64,000 nucleotides of DNA from Streptomyces sp. CC0208 (GTDB taxonomy: Bacteria; Actinomycetota; Actinomycetes; Streptomycetales; Streptomycetaceae), in contig NZ_CP031969.1 in the NCBI RefSeq assembly GCF_003443735.1, positions 7,192,001-7,256,000 of the forward strand. The letters are read 5' to 3'. Within the stretch, counting starts at the first letter, position 1; every line of letters starts with the position of its first letter. Both the position numbers and the translations under genes were made by a program. The notes under the pieces were generated by a model, which saw nothing but the letters and a program-made list of their open reading frames with translations, ran no database searches and was not told where the DNA came from. This document shows, piece by piece, positions 1 through 8,615 of the stretch.

Positions 1-360
1 ATGACGCTGCTGATGGTTCTCGCGGGTGTGTTCCTGGCGCCCGTGATCGCCTGCGCCTTCGTGCTGGTCGACCGGCACGCGCCGGCCGGGACGGTGACCG
101 AGGCCTTCTCCTGGATCGTGACGACGTTCACGGTGGGCGCCTCGGTCGGAACGGGGCTCGCGGGCCCGGTCGTCGAGGGTGGAGGGGCCCTGTGGGGCTT
201 CGCCGTACCGGGTGTCGCGGGAGGTGTGTCCCTGGTGGTCCTGCTGGCCACCGGGCGGGTCCTCGCAGCTCCCGCCGGACGGGCGGTGGTTGCGGCTTCA
301 TCGGAAAATGATCCAAACCGTGCGGCCGAACCCCGTTTCAGCTCGGGGGATCGGGCGTAA
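1..360 (+). CDS. MFS transporter, C-terminal fragment
   Basis: The window opens inside this gene; about the last 119 residues are present. Two hydrophobic, Gly/Ala-rich segments (about residues 3-25 and 66-88) with a short polar loop carrying an acidic residue fit the last transmembrane helices of a drug-efflux type major facilitator protein, followed by a polar C-terminal tail. The ATG at base 1 is probably an internal methionine, because a whole MFS protein is about 400 residues. It ends nine bases before pafA. The substrate cannot be told from this piece. Confidence 0.6.
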   Translation: MTLLMVLAGVFLAPVIACAFVLVDRHAPAGTVTEAFSWIVTTFTVGASVGTGLAGPVVEGGGALWGFAVPGVAGGVSLVVLLATGRVLAAPAGRAVVAASSENDPNRAAEPRFSSGDRA

Positions 361-369
361 TGTTCAGTC

Positions 370-1731
370 ATGGACCGCCGCATTTTCGGGCTGGAGAACG
401 AGTACGGCGTCACGTGTACGTTCAGGGGACAGCGACGCCTGTCTCCCGACGAGGTGGCGCGGTACCTCTTCCGCCGTGTCGTGTCATGGGGCCGCAGCAG
501 CAATGTCTTTCTGCGAAACGGCGCACGCCTCTATCTCGACGTGGGCTCACATCCGGAATACGCGACACCCGAATGTGACAACGTGACCGAACTGGTCACC
601 CACGACAAAGCGGGCGAGCGCATTCTCGAAGGACTCCTGGTGGACGCCGAACGACGCCTGCACGAGGAAGGAATCGCGGGCGACGTCTACCTCTTCAAGA
701 ACAACACGGACTCGGCCGGCAACTCCTACGGCTGCCACGAGAACTATCTCGTCGCCCGCCACGGGGAGTTCTCCCGGCTCGCGGACATTCTCATTCCGTT
801 CCTCGTCACCAGGCAGCTTCTCTGCGGTGCCGGCAAGGTGCTGCAGACCCCGCGGGGCGCGGTGTACTGCGTCAGTCAGCGAGCCGAGCACATCTGGGAG
901 GGCGTCTCCTCGGCGACGACCCGTTCCCGGCCGATCATCAACACCCGGGACGAACCGCACGCCGACGCCGAGCGCTACCGCCGCCTGCACGTCATCGTGG
1001 GCGACTCGAACATGTCCGAGACGACCATGCTGCTGAAGGTCGGCGCGACCGACCTGGTGCTGCGCATGATCGAGGCGGGCACCGTGATGCGTGACCTGAC
1101 CCTGGAGAACCCGATCCGGGCGATCCGCGAGGTCAGCCACGACATCACCGGCCGGCGCAAGGTGCGTCTGGCCAGCGGTCGCGAGGCCTCCGCGCTGGAG
1201 GTGCAGCGCGAGTACTACGACAAGGCCGTGGACTTCGTCGAGCGGCGCGGGATCCGCACCGGCACCGTCGACCAGGTCCTGGAGCTGTGGGGCCGCACGC
1301 TGGACGCGATCGAGGCGGAGGACCTCGACCGGATCGGCACCGAGATCGACTGGGTCATGAAGTACAAGCTCATCGAGCGGTACCGGGCCAAGCACAACAT
1401 GACCATGTCCCACCCGCGGGTCGCGCAGATAGACCTCGCGTATCACGACATTCACCGCCGTCGTGGGCTCTACTACCTTCTGGAGAGGAAGGGTCAAGCC
1501 GCCCGTATCTGCAACGACTTGAAGATCTTCGAGGGCAAGTCCGTTCCGCCGCAGACCACTCGGGCGCGGCTGCGCGGTGACTTCATCCGCAGGGCCCAGG
1601 AACAGCGCCGGGACTTCACCGTCGACTGGGTCCATCTCAAGCTCAACGACCAGGCACAGCGCACGGTGTTGTGCAAGGACCCGTTCCGATCGGTCGACGA
1701 CCGGGTCGAGAAACTGATCGCCGGAATGTGA
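370..1731 (+). CDS. pafA: Pup--protein ligase PafA
   Basis: The 453-aa product is a full-length PafA, the carboxylate-amine ligase of the glutamine-synthetase fold that joins the C-terminal glutamate of Pup to substrate lysines, using ATP, in the cytoplasm. The N-terminal GLENEYGVTCTF strand and the motif YLDVGSHPEYATPECD are diagnostic; Asp57 in LDVG corresponds to the catalytic base. The C-terminal part from about residue 380 is the small interaction domain. The ATG is preceded by the MFS stop codon at very short distance and no strong ribosome site is evident. A strong terminator follows, so the FKBP genes downstream probably have their own promoter. Confidence 0.96.
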   Translation: MDRRIFGLENEYGVTCTFRGQRRLSPDEVARYLFRRVVSWGRSSNVFLRNGARLYLDVGSHPEYATPECDNVTELVTHDKAGERILEGLLVDAERRLHEEGIAGDVYLFKNNTDSAGNSYGCHENYLVARHGEFSRLADILIPFLVTRQLLCGAGKVLQTPRGAVYCVSQRAEHIWEGVSSATTRSRPIINTRDEPHADAERYRRLHVIVGDSNMSETTMLLKVGATDLVLRMIEAGTVMRDLTLENPIRAIREVSHDITGRRKVRLASGREASALEVQREYYDKAVDFVERRGIRTGTVDQVLELWGRTLDAIEAEDLDRIGTEIDWVMKYKLIERYRAKHNMTMSHPRVAQIDLAYHDIHRRRGLYYLLERKGQAARICNDLKIFEGKSVPPQTTRARLRGDFIRRAQEQRRDFTVDWVHLKLNDQAQRTVLCKDPFRSVDDRVEKLIAGM

Positions 1732-1766
1732 GCAAAGCGTTCCGGATCAGCGCCGGAACGCAACAC

Positions 1767-1795
1767 GGGCGCCGTACGTTTCCCGTACGGCGCCC
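1767..1795 (+). terminator. Intrinsic terminator after pafA
   Basis: A perfect 12-bp stem GGGCGCCGTACG / CGTACGGCGCCC with a 5-nt loop lies 35 nt after the pafA stop. There is no real T-run, as is usual in Streptomyces. It separates pafA from the lipoprotein gene. Confidence 0.75.
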
Positions 1796-1858
1796 TTCTC
1801 ACGCCGTAGAGTTGCGCGCACGCCATCAACAAGATCGACCGATTACGAGGCTTTCACC

Positions 1859-2863
1859 GTGCGCCGACGCTCCCTTCTCATCGCCGTTCCCGCAGGACTG
1901 GCCACACTCGCCGCATGCGGTGACGACAAGTCCGACTCGAGCAAGGCGAGCGACAGCGCGTCACCCTCGCCGTCGTCCTCGGCCTCCCCGGCGCCGCCGC
2001 CGAAGATCGTCGCCGGTCCGCTGCCGGCGGTCACGGCGGGCACGAAGTTCGGTGAGAAGCCGACGGTCGCCAAGGGCAGCGGCGACCCTTCGAAGGATCT
2101 CGCGGTCAAGACGCTCATCGCGGGCGGCGGCACCACCATCGCCGAGGGCGACTACATCCAGGCCCACTACCTGGGGCAGATCTGGAACACGGCCAAGGTC
2201 TTCGACAACTCCTACGACCGTAAGACGGCGCTGGTCATCCAGCTCGCGCAGAACAGCATCATCGACGGCTGGCGGTACGCCCTGACGGGCAAGAAGGCCG
2301 GCAGCCGCGTCCAGTTCTCCGTCCCGCCCACCTGGGGGTACGGCAAGCAGGGCAATGCGCAGGCGGGCATCAAGGGCACCGACACGCTGGTCTTCGTCGT
2401 CGATGTGCAGGACACGTTCAACGCGAAGAGCTCCGCCAAGGGCAAGACCGTCGCGCAGGGCGACGCCAAGCTGCCCAAGGTCGGCACCAACACCGACGGC
2501 AAGGCCCCCTCCATCGAGATCCCCAAGGCGGACGCGCCCACCAAGCTGGTGTCGGAGTACGTCATCGAGGGCGACGGCGACGAGGTCGCGGCCGACAGCA
2601 CGCTGCTCGTGCAGTACAAGGGCGTGGTGTGGGACTCCGGCAAGGAGTTCGACTCGACGTACAGCCGCAAGCAGCTGGCGTCGTTCTCGCTCCAGCAGGT
2701 CGTCAAGGGCTGGGCGCAGGGCCTGACCGGCAAGAAGGTCGGCAGCCGGGTGCTGATCTCCATCCCGCCGAAGCTGGGCTACGGCGACAACCCGCCGGCC
2801 GGCAGCGGTATCGAGAAGGACTCCACGCTGGTCTTCACCGTGGACATCCTCGCGAAGATGTGA
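1859..2863 (+). CDS. Two-domain FKBP-type peptidyl-prolyl isomerase lipoprotein
   Basis: The GTG-initiated 334-aa product begins with an Arg-rich signal peptide and the lipobox LAAC (Cys20), so it should be lipidated and face outward on the membrane. A Ser/Ala/Pro-rich spacer (about 22-50) is followed by two FKBP domains (about 90-180 and 228-334). Each shows the YTG-type core pattern: a V/IQYKG or QAHYLG strand, a GW segment (IDGWRYAL, VKGWAQGL), GSR, and the terminal DTLVFVVD or STLVFTVD strand. It probably helps fold exported proteins. The first domain is more divergent and may have low isomerase activity. The nearby tatAC genes fit a role in secretion, but that link is inference. Confidence 0.88.
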   Translation: MRRRSLLIAVPAGLATLAACGDDKSDSSKASDSASPSPSSSASPAPPPKIVAGPLPAVTAGTKFGEKPTVAKGSGDPSKDLAVKTLIAGGGTTIAEGDYIQAHYLGQIWNTAKVFDNSYDRKTALVIQLAQNSIIDGWRYALTGKKAGSRVQFSVPPTWGYGKQGNAQAGIKGTDTLVFVVDVQDTFNAKSSAKGKTVAQGDAKLPKVGTNTDGKAPSIEIPKADAPTKLVSEYVIEGDGDEVAADSTLLVQYKGVVWDSGKEFDSTYSRKQLASFSLQQVVKGWAQGLTGKKVGSRVLISIPPKLGYGDNPPAGSGIEKDSTLVFTVDILAKM

Positions 2864-2952
2864 CGCACGGGGGGACATGCGCGCGGGTCTCCGTGACCGG
2901 GATGTAAGACTGGACCCTGTTGCCTTTCCGTGAACAAGCAGGAGCGAGTGAC

Positions 2953-3324
2953 GTGAGCATCGACAAGCCCGAGATCGACTTCCCTGAGGGCGCGCCCCCG
3001 GCGGACCTGGAGATCAAGGACATCTGGGAGGGCGACGGCGAGGTTGCGCAGGCCGGCCAGACCGTCACCGTCCACTACGTGGGCGTCTCCTTCAGCACCG
3101 GCGAGGAGTTCGACGCCAGCTGGAACCGTGGCCAGCCGTTCCGCTTCCCGCTGGGTGGCGGCCGGGTCATCAAGGGCTGGGACCAGGGCGTGCAGGGCAT
3201 GAAGGTCGGCGGCCGTCGCCAGCTGACCATCCCGGCCCACCTCGCCTACGGCAACCAGAGCCCGACTCCGGCGATCAAGCCCGGTGAGACCCTGATCTTC
3301 GTGGTCGACCTCCTCGGCGTCTGA
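2953..3324 (+). CDS. FKBP-type peptidyl-prolyl isomerase, cytoplasmic
   Basis: This is a compact single-domain FKBP of 123 aa with no signal peptide. The core features are VTVHYVGVSF, FRFPLGGGRVIKGWDQGV, the GMKVGGRRQLTIP strand and the final ETLIFVVDLLGV. The GTG at 2953 (protein start MSIDKPEIDF) is chosen because an AGGAG sits about 9 nt upstream. It catalyses cis-trans isomerisation of Xaa-Pro bonds in the cytoplasm. It lies 89 bp after the lipoprotein FKBP and ends before a clear terminator. Confidence 0.93.
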   Translation: MSIDKPEIDFPEGAPPADLEIKDIWEGDGEVAQAGQTVTVHYVGVSFSTGEEFDASWNRGQPFRFPLGGGRVIKGWDQGVQGMKVGGRRQLTIPAHLAYGNQSPTPAIKPGETLIFVVDLLGV

Positions 3325-3410
3325 TCGTCGTACCGGTGTCACCGGAGCAGCCGTAAAAGATCGCGTCGCGGCCGGATCGCCGTACGACATCCGACCGGAC
3401 CTGATCGACC

Positions 3411-3440
3411 AGGGCCCATGCCTGTCCGGGCATGGGCCCT
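3411..3440 (+). terminator. Intrinsic terminator after the FKBP gene
   Basis: A perfect 12-bp stem AGGGCCCATGCC / GGCATGGGCCCT with a 6-nt loop is followed by CGGCTTTT. It separates the FKBP gene from pafB. Confidence 0.8.
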
Positions 3441-3512
3441 CGGCTTTTGCCTTGCTCCTTCGGGGCGGTACGGTCAACGTCCGTAAGCACCATAGGGAGG
3501 CGAAGGGCGTCG

Positions 3513-4466
3513 ATGGCCATTGCCAAGGCCGAGCGGCTGATGAACCTGGCGCTGTGTCTGCTCGGGACGCGACGGCCGCTGAGCAAGCGTGAGCTCAGGG
3601 AGTCCATCGAGGCCTACCTGGAAGCCAATTCCGACGACTCCTTCAACCGGATGTTCGAGCGCGACAAGGACGATCTGCGCGAACTCGGGCTCGTGATCGA
3701 GACCGTGGAGAACCTCGACGGCGAAGTCGGCTATCTCGCCCGCCGGGACAGCAACCGGCTGCCGCCCATCACGCTCGACGCCGAGGAGGCCGCCGCCCTG
3801 GGCCTGGCCGCCAAGGTGTGGCAGCAGGCCCGGCTCGCCGGCGCGGCCAGCGGCGCGCTGCAGAAACTGCGCGCGGCGGGGCTGCCCGAGGACGTCGACC
3901 CGTACGAGGCGCACGGCGCCCTGGAGCCGCGCATCCCGGTGCACGAGGCCTCCTTCGAGCCGCTGATGCTCGCCTGCCGCGACCGCCGTCCGGTCGTCTT
4001 CGACTACCGCAAGGCCACCGCCGCCCGCCCCGAGCCGCGCCATGTCGAGCCGTGGGCGCTGGAGTGCTGGCGCGGCCACTGGTACCTGGCCGGATTCGAC
4101 CGGGACCGGGGCGCCGAGCGGGTGTTCCGGCTCTCCCGGATCACTGGCAAGGTGCGCTCGCGCGGCACCCGGTTCACGGCCCCGGTCCCCGATGTCGTCA
4201 CCGTCCGCGAGACCGTGGCCAGCTGGGCGGGGGAGACCGCGGACCGCAGCGCCCGGATCCGGCTGCGCACCGACGCCGGGTACCCCTTGCGGGCGAAGGC
4301 CACCTCGGTGCGGGAACTGGGCGACGGCTGGGACGAGTTGGAGATTCCGTACGGCCACGGCCTGGACGCCTGGCTGGTGGAGTTCGGTCCCGACGTGGTG
4401 GTCCTGGAGCCCGCCGAGTTGCGGGCCGACGTGGTGGACCGGCTGCGTGCCGTGGCCAAGGGCTGA
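3513..4466 (+). CDS. pafB: WYL-domain transcriptional regulator PafB
   Basis: The 317-aa product has an N-terminal winged helix (about 1-75, MNLALCLLGTRRPLSKRELR), a central WYL domain (about 140-215, with WALECWRGHWYLAGFDRD) and a C-terminal WCX-like extension. In mycobacteria PafB and PafC form a heterodimeric activator of the RecA-independent DNA-damage response and are encoded with pafA. The ATG at 3513 is used, with GGGAGG upstream; reading further upstream would cross the terminator. pafC follows after only 19 bases, so the two are co-transcribed. Here the two FKBP genes lie between pafA and pafB. Confidence 0.93.
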   Translation: MAIAKAERLMNLALCLLGTRRPLSKRELRESIEAYLEANSDDSFNRMFERDKDDLRELGLVIETVENLDGEVGYLARRDSNRLPPITLDAEEAAALGLAAKVWQQARLAGAASGALQKLRAAGLPEDVDPYEAHGALEPRIPVHEASFEPLMLACRDRRPVVFDYRKATAARPEPRHVEPWALECWRGHWYLAGFDRDRGAERVFRLSRITGKVRSRGTRFTAPVPDVVTVRETVASWAGETADRSARIRLRTDAGYPLRAKATSVRELGDGWDELEIPYGHGLDAWLVEFGPDVVVLEPAELRADVVDRLRAVAKG

Positions 4467-4485
4467 GGGGGAGCGGAAGAGAACT

Positions 4486-5562
4486 GTGGCAGGCAAACCG
4501 GTCAGGCCCACGAACGCCATCGACCAGACCCGGCGGATGCTCTCGCTGGTGACCTATCTGAAGGAGCGCCCCGGAGCACGGGTCGAGGACGTGGCCCGCG
4601 CCTTCGGGATCACCGAGGACGAGCTGGTCTCCGACCTCGATGTGCTGCCCATGTGCGGCACCAGCTTCCGCGGCGGCGATCTGCTCGACATCGACACCGA
4701 CGGCGAGCGGATCTGGTGGCACAACCCCGCCGCCCTCGGCGAGGAGACGGCCGAGCCGCTCCGGCTCGCCGCCGACGAGGCGACCGCGCTGCTGGTGGCC
4801 GCCCGCGCGGTCTCCACGCTGCCCGGCCTCAGGGAGAGCGACCGGCAGGCGCTGCTGCGAGCCACCGCCAAGGTGGAGACCGCGGCCGGTGAGACGGCAG
4901 GTGCCAGCGCCCGGCTCTCGGTGACCTTCGAGTCGGAGGGCGGTGTCTTCGCGGACGTCGACCGGGCCATCTCCGAGCGCCGGAGGCTGTGGATCCGCTA
5001 CTACTCGCCCGCCCGTGACGAGCTCACCGAGCGTGAGATCGACCCGATCCGCCTGGTCAGCGTCGGCCACACCTATGTCGAGGCCTGGTGCCGCCGCTCC
5101 GAGGCGCGGCGCACCTTCCGGCTCGACCGGGTCGCCGAGATCAAGATCCTCGACGAGCCGTCCGCGCCGCCCGAGGTCGAGCTCAGGGACCTGTCGGAGG
5201 GGCTGGTGCAGCCCGCGGCCGAGGACCCCGAGGTGGTCGTCGAGGTCGGTCCCGGCGGCCGGTGGGTAGCCGAGTACTACCCGCACGACAGTGCGGATGA
5301 GCTTTCCGACGGCGGGCTGCGTATTACCCTCCGCACCCCCGACCCGGCATCGCTGCGCAGGCTGGCCCTCCGGCTCGGCCGCGACGGCCGCATCGTCTCG
5401 CCGCGCGGCCTCGCCGACAGCGCCCGCGAGGCGGCCCGCGAGGCACTGGCGGCCTACGACGGGGTCGAGGCGCAGGGCGCGCAGACGGCGGACGCGGGGC
5501 GCGACGGTCAGTACGACGGGCAGGGCGACGGTCAGCAGGACAGGCAGGAGCAGGGGCTTTGA
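4486..5562 (+). CDS. pafC: WYL-domain transcriptional regulator PafC
   Basis: The 358-aa partner of PafB has the same architecture: an N-terminal winged helix (RMLSLVTYLKERPGARVEDV), a WYL domain (about 150-225, with RLWIRYYSPARDE and YVEAWCRRSE) and a C-terminal WCX domain with WVAEYYPHDS. The last 25 residues are a low-complexity Gln/Gly/Asp tail. The GTG at 4486 follows an AGAG-type ribosome site. Its TGA overlaps the TTG start of the zinc-ribbon gene. By analogy with mycobacteria, a PafBC complex would sense DNA damage and switch on repair genes. Confidence 0.93.
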   Translation: MAGKPVRPTNAIDQTRRMLSLVTYLKERPGARVEDVARAFGITEDELVSDLDVLPMCGTSFRGGDLLDIDTDGERIWWHNPAALGEETAEPLRLAADEATALLVAARAVSTLPGLRESDRQALLRATAKVETAAGETAGASARLSVTFESEGGVFADVDRAISERRRLWIRYYSPARDELTEREIDPIRLVSVGHTYVEAWCRRSEARRTFRLDRVAEIKILDEPSAPPEVELRDLSEGLVQPAAEDPEVVVEVGPGGRWVAEYYPHDSADELSDGGLRITLRTPDPASLRRLALRLGRDGRIVSPRGLADSAREAAREALAAYDGVEAQGAQTADAGRDGQYDGQGDGQQDRQEQGL

Positions 5563-5849
5563 GCGAGTCGGCGACGTCCGGTGCGGGTATCTCGGTGGCT
5601 GCCGCCTTCGCGGGAATGAGAAGCGCGGCTCCGGTGACCTTCAAGGCCGGCTGCCCGGATTGCCGGGAGCGGTTCGAGCTGGCCGCCAGCGCTTTCCGCC
5701 TCGCCATCGGCGCGACCAGCCGCACCACCTTCTACTCCTTCACCTGCCCCGGGTGTGGCGCGGCCGTCCGCAAGCCCGCCGGCGAGCGGATCGTGGAGCT
5801 GCTGACCGGCGGCGGGGTGCGGACGCTGCGGCTGCACTCCACCCTCTAG
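5559..5849 (+). CDS. Small zinc-ribbon protein
   Basis: A 96-aa protein starts at TTG 5559, overlapping the pafC stop, with CAGGAG 8 nt upstream. Two CxxC pairs (CPDC at 32-35 and CPGC at 63-66) separated by 27 residues predict a single structural zinc ribbon. The N-terminal 25 residues are Ala/Ser-rich. Coupling to pafBC suggests an accessory role, but no function is known to me. Confidence 0.8.
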   Translation: MSESATSGAGISVAAAFAGMRSAAPVTFKAGCPDCRERFELAASAFRLAIGATSRTTFYSFTCPGCGAAVRKPAGERIVELLTGGGVRTLRLHSTL

Positions 5850-5868
5850 ACCCTCTAGGCTCGGTGTC

Positions 5869-6063
5869 ATGTTCTGGCCGATGTTCGCGGTAGCTGTGGG
5901 TTTCGTGGGTCTCGCCGTACTCGGTGTGCTCGCCGTCCGGGTCTTCCTGGAGGCCCAGCGTCTCGGGCGCCAGGTCGCGGACTCCGCGCAGCGCATCAAC
6001 AGGGCCGCGGAGGATCTGGAGCGCGCGGCGGTCAGTACGGCCCGTTCTGTCGACTCACTGTGA
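5869..6063 (+). CDS. Small membrane protein of unknown function
   Basis: The 64-aa product has one N-terminal transmembrane segment (about 4-27, Val/Leu/Gly-rich) and a C-terminal amphipathic helix (EAQRLGRQVADSAQRI and so on) that could form a coiled coil. ATG at 5869, 19 bases after the zinc-ribbon gene, so probably the same transcript. I do not recognise a family. The topology resembles short membrane-anchored proteins often encoded beside tat genes. Confidence 0.65.
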   Translation: MFWPMFAVAVGFVGLAVLGVLAVRVFLEAQRLGRQVADSAQRINRAAEDLERAAVSTARSVDSL

Positions 6064-6256
6064 GTACGGCTGAGAGTTGGGTGTGAGTCGAGCGGCGCAT
6101 GCGTTTTGGGACACTTCGCCCTGTCACCCTGGCGGGGTCGGCAGGTACGCTGCTGGTCGCGGTCCGGATAACGAGGCTCGGCCGCGAACCGGGAGTACGC
6201 ACGGGGATTGCCAGGCGTTCACCCCTGAGCGTTACGATCGCTGTCAGCACGACTGA

Positions 6257-6283
6257 TCGGACACATGTCCGACCGGTCGGACA
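6257..6283. promoter_or_regulatory. Two overlapping palindromes upstream of tatA
   Basis: TCGGACA-CA-TGTCCGA (6257-6272) overlaps the 18-bp perfect palindrome TGTCCGACCGGTCGGACA (6266-6283), so the same arm can pair either way. It lies 38 bp before the tatA start. It could be an operator for a dimeric regulator or a pair of mutually exclusive hairpins in the leader. Confidence 0.5.
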
Positions 6284-6321
6284 GCACCCCACAAGCCGCC
6301 TCGGTGAGAAGGTAAAGACTT

Positions 6322-6609
6322 ATGTTCGGAAGGCTCGGCGCCCCCGAGATCATTCTCATCCTCGTCGTCATCATCCTGCTGTTCGGCGCGAAGAAGCTTC
6401 CCGACATGGCGCGCTCGCTCGGCAAGTCCGCTCGCATCCTCAAGAGCGAGGCCAAGGCGATGAAGGAAGAGGGCAGCGGCACGGCGACCCCGGCCGGCCC
6501 GCCCAACACCGACGAGCAGAACCCGGCTCAGCGCACCATCCAGGCCGCCCCCGGCGACGTGACGAGCTCGCGCCCGGTCACCGAGCCGACGGACACGACC
6601 AAGCGCTGA
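6322..6609 (+). CDS. tatA: Twin-arginine translocase subunit TatA
   Basis: The 95-aa product has the TatA layout: a short periplasmic-side N-terminus, one transmembrane helix (about 8-22, EIILILVVIILLFG), the hinge FGAKKLPDMARSLG, an amphipathic helix, and a charged, disordered tail. It forms the pore-like oligomer for folded-protein export with TatC encoded 48 bp downstream. AGAAGG precedes the ATG. No tatB is present here; in Streptomyces it lies elsewhere. Confidence 0.95.
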   Translation: MFGRLGAPEIILILVVIILLFGAKKLPDMARSLGKSARILKSEAKAMKEEGSGTATPAGPPNTDEQNPAQRTIQAAPGDVTSSRPVTEPTDTTKR

Positions 6610-6657
6610 CGCGGGGCCGGTGATCACCGGCCCGCCCGCACGAGATGGGAACGTGGG

Positions 6658-7608
6658 TTGCTCAAGTCTGCCCGCAAAGAGGAGAGGGATCCCGAGGGGC
6701 GGATGCCTCTCGCGGATCACCTTCGTGAGCTCCGCAACCGGCTCGCGAAGGCGATGCTGGCCATCGTCATCGTCACGGTCGTCGCCGCCTTCTTCTACAA
6801 CGACATCATCAACTTGATCACCAAGCCGATCCTCGACTCGGTCGGCTGTGACAAGTCCTTCGCGGAGCTGGCCAAGTCGACGCAGTCGACCAAGCCGTGC
6901 GCCGAGATCACGATCAACGGCCTCCTGGCGCCCTTCACGCTGGCCCTGAAGGTGTCGCTGATGGCCGGCGTCGTCGCGGCCTCGCCGGTCTGGCTCTACC
7001 AGCTGTGGGCCTTCGTCGCCCCCGGCCTGCACCGCCACGAGAAGAAGTACGCGTACGCGTTCGTCGGCACGGGCGCTCCGCTCTTCCTCATCGGAGCCTA
7101 CTTCGCCTACACGGTCCTGCCGACCACGGCGCAGGTGCTGATCGGCTTCACCCCGGGCGGCACCTCCAACCTGCTGCCGCTGGACGACCTGCTCGACCTC
7201 GTCCTGCGCATGGTGCTGGTCTTCGGCCTCTCCTTCGAGCTGCCCCTGCTGCTGGTCTTCCTCAACCTCACCGGGTTGATCACCGGCAAGCGGATGCTCG
7301 GCTGGTGGCGCGGCATGATCATGGCCATCACCGTGTTCGCGGCCGTCGCCACACCGAGCACCGACCCGCTCACCATGCTGGCGCTCGCCGCCCCGATCTG
7401 GGTCCTGTACTTCGCGGCGACCGCCTTCTCCCTGCTCAACGACCGGCGCAGGCGCCGTCGCGAGGCCGAGGGACCCGACGACGACGAGGCCTCCGACCTG
7501 GACCTCACCCCTGAGGACATCGGCGAGGTCGAGACCGTCTCCGCCAGCCGGGCGCTGCCCGAGCAGTCGGCCACGGACCGGGTCAACGGTTATGACGACG
7601 TGACCTGA
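6658..7608 (+). CDS. tatC: Twin-arginine translocase subunit TatC
   Basis: The 316-aa product starts at TTG (MLKSARKEERDPEG). It has the conserved N-terminal stretch PLADHLRELRNRL that binds twin-arginine signal peptides, and six predicted transmembrane helices to about residue 262. An insertion with two Cys (SVGCDKSF ... TKPCAEI) in the first external loop is typical of actinobacterial TatC. The acidic C-terminal tail (about 265-316, rich in Asp/Glu) is cytoplasmic. It is co-transcribed with tatA. Confidence 0.95.
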   Translation: MLKSARKEERDPEGRMPLADHLRELRNRLAKAMLAIVIVTVVAAFFYNDIINLITKPILDSVGCDKSFAELAKSTQSTKPCAEITINGLLAPFTLALKVSLMAGVVAASPVWLYQLWAFVAPGLHRHEKKYAYAFVGTGAPLFLIGAYFAYTVLPTTAQVLIGFTPGGTSNLLPLDDLLDLVLRMVLVFGLSFELPLLLVFLNLTGLITGKRMLGWWRGMIMAITVFAAVATPSTDPLTMLALAAPIWVLYFAATAFSLLNDRRRRRREAEGPDDDEASDLDLTPEDIGEVETVSASRALPEQSATDRVNGYDDVT

Positions 7609-7639
7609 CGACCGGGAAGCGGCTCGTAAGGTCACTTCC

Positions 7640-8530
7640 GTGACCAGCGAGATCACCCTCTTCGTCAACCCCACCGCGGGCCGCGGCCGGGGCGCCCACG
7701 CGGCGCAGCCGGCCGCTTCCGCGTTGCGGGCCGCGGGCTTCGCCGTGCGGACCGTACTGGGCGTGGACGCCGCCGACGCCCTCGCACGCGCGCGTGCCGC
7801 CGTCGCCGGCGGCACCGGCGCTCTGATCGCGGTCGGCGGCGACGGCATGGCCAACCTCGCCCTCCAGGCCGTGGCCGGCACCCGTACCCCCTTCGGCCTG
7901 GTCGCCGCCGGCACCGGTAACGACTTCGCCCGCGCTCTCGGGCTGCCGGTGCGGGACCCCGCCGCCGCGGGCCGGCTCATCGCCGAGGCCCTCAAGGAGG
8001 GCCGCGTCCACGACACCGACCTGGGGCAGGCCGGTGACCACTGGTTCGGCACCGTCCTCGCCTCCGGCTTCGACTCCCGCGTCAACGACCGCGGCAACCG
8101 GATGAGATGGCCCACCGGCCGCCTCAAGTACGACCTCGCGATGCTCGCCGAACTGGCCGCCTTCCGGCCCCTCCGGTACCGGATCACGCTCGACGAGGGC
8201 CGGGTCCACGAGGTCGAGGCGACCCTGGTGGCCGTCGGCAACGGATCGTCGTACGGCGGCGGCATGCGCATCTGCCCGGGCGCGGACCTCACCGACGGGC
8301 TGTTCGACATCACCGTGGTCGGCGACTGCAGCCGTACGACCCTGCTGCGGGTGTTCCCGCGCGTGTACCGGGGTACCCACGTCGACCATCCCAAGGTCAC
8401 CGTGCTGAAGGCGGCGAAGGTCGAGATCACCGCCGAGGGTGTCACGGGGTACGCGGACGGCGAGCCGCTCGGGCCCCTGCCGCTGAGCGCGCGCTGTGTC
8501 CGCGGGGCGGTGCCCGTGGTGGGCCCTTGA
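7640..8530 (+). CDS. Diacylglycerol/sphingosine kinase family protein
   Basis: A 296-aa protein starts at GTG 7640. It has the lipid-kinase fold: NPTAGRGRG (about 9-17), the nucleotide-binding VGGDGMANLALQ (GGDGT-like, with M in place of T) and GTGNDFAR. These are hallmarks of the DAGK/YegS family, which phosphorylates diacylglycerol or related lipids at the membrane. The C-terminal half forms the lipid-binding beta sandwich. Spacing from tatC is 31 bp, so it may share that transcript. The exact lipid substrate is not evident. Confidence 0.88.
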   Translation: MTSEITLFVNPTAGRGRGAHAAQPAASALRAAGFAVRTVLGVDAADALARARAAVAGGTGALIAVGGDGMANLALQAVAGTRTPFGLVAAGTGNDFARALGLPVRDPAAAGRLIAEALKEGRVHDTDLGQAGDHWFGTVLASGFDSRVNDRGNRMRWPTGRLKYDLAMLAELAAFRPLRYRITLDEGRVHEVEATLVAVGNGSSYGGGMRICPGADLTDGLFDITVVGDCSRTTLLRVFPRVYRGTHVDHPKVTVLKAAKVEITAEGVTGYADGEPLGPLPLSARCVRGAVPVVGP

Positions 8531-8615
8531 ACTGCGTGAAGGGCAGGTTTCGCGCACTCCGATCCGGATAATGATCGTCCTGTTGTCAGTGGTGCCGGGT
8601 ACGCTCGAAAGCACG

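Noticed and set aside
1..360. Complete 119-aa membrane protein starting at base 1
   Set aside because: The ATG at the very first base is more likely an internal Met of an MFS protein truncated by the window edge.
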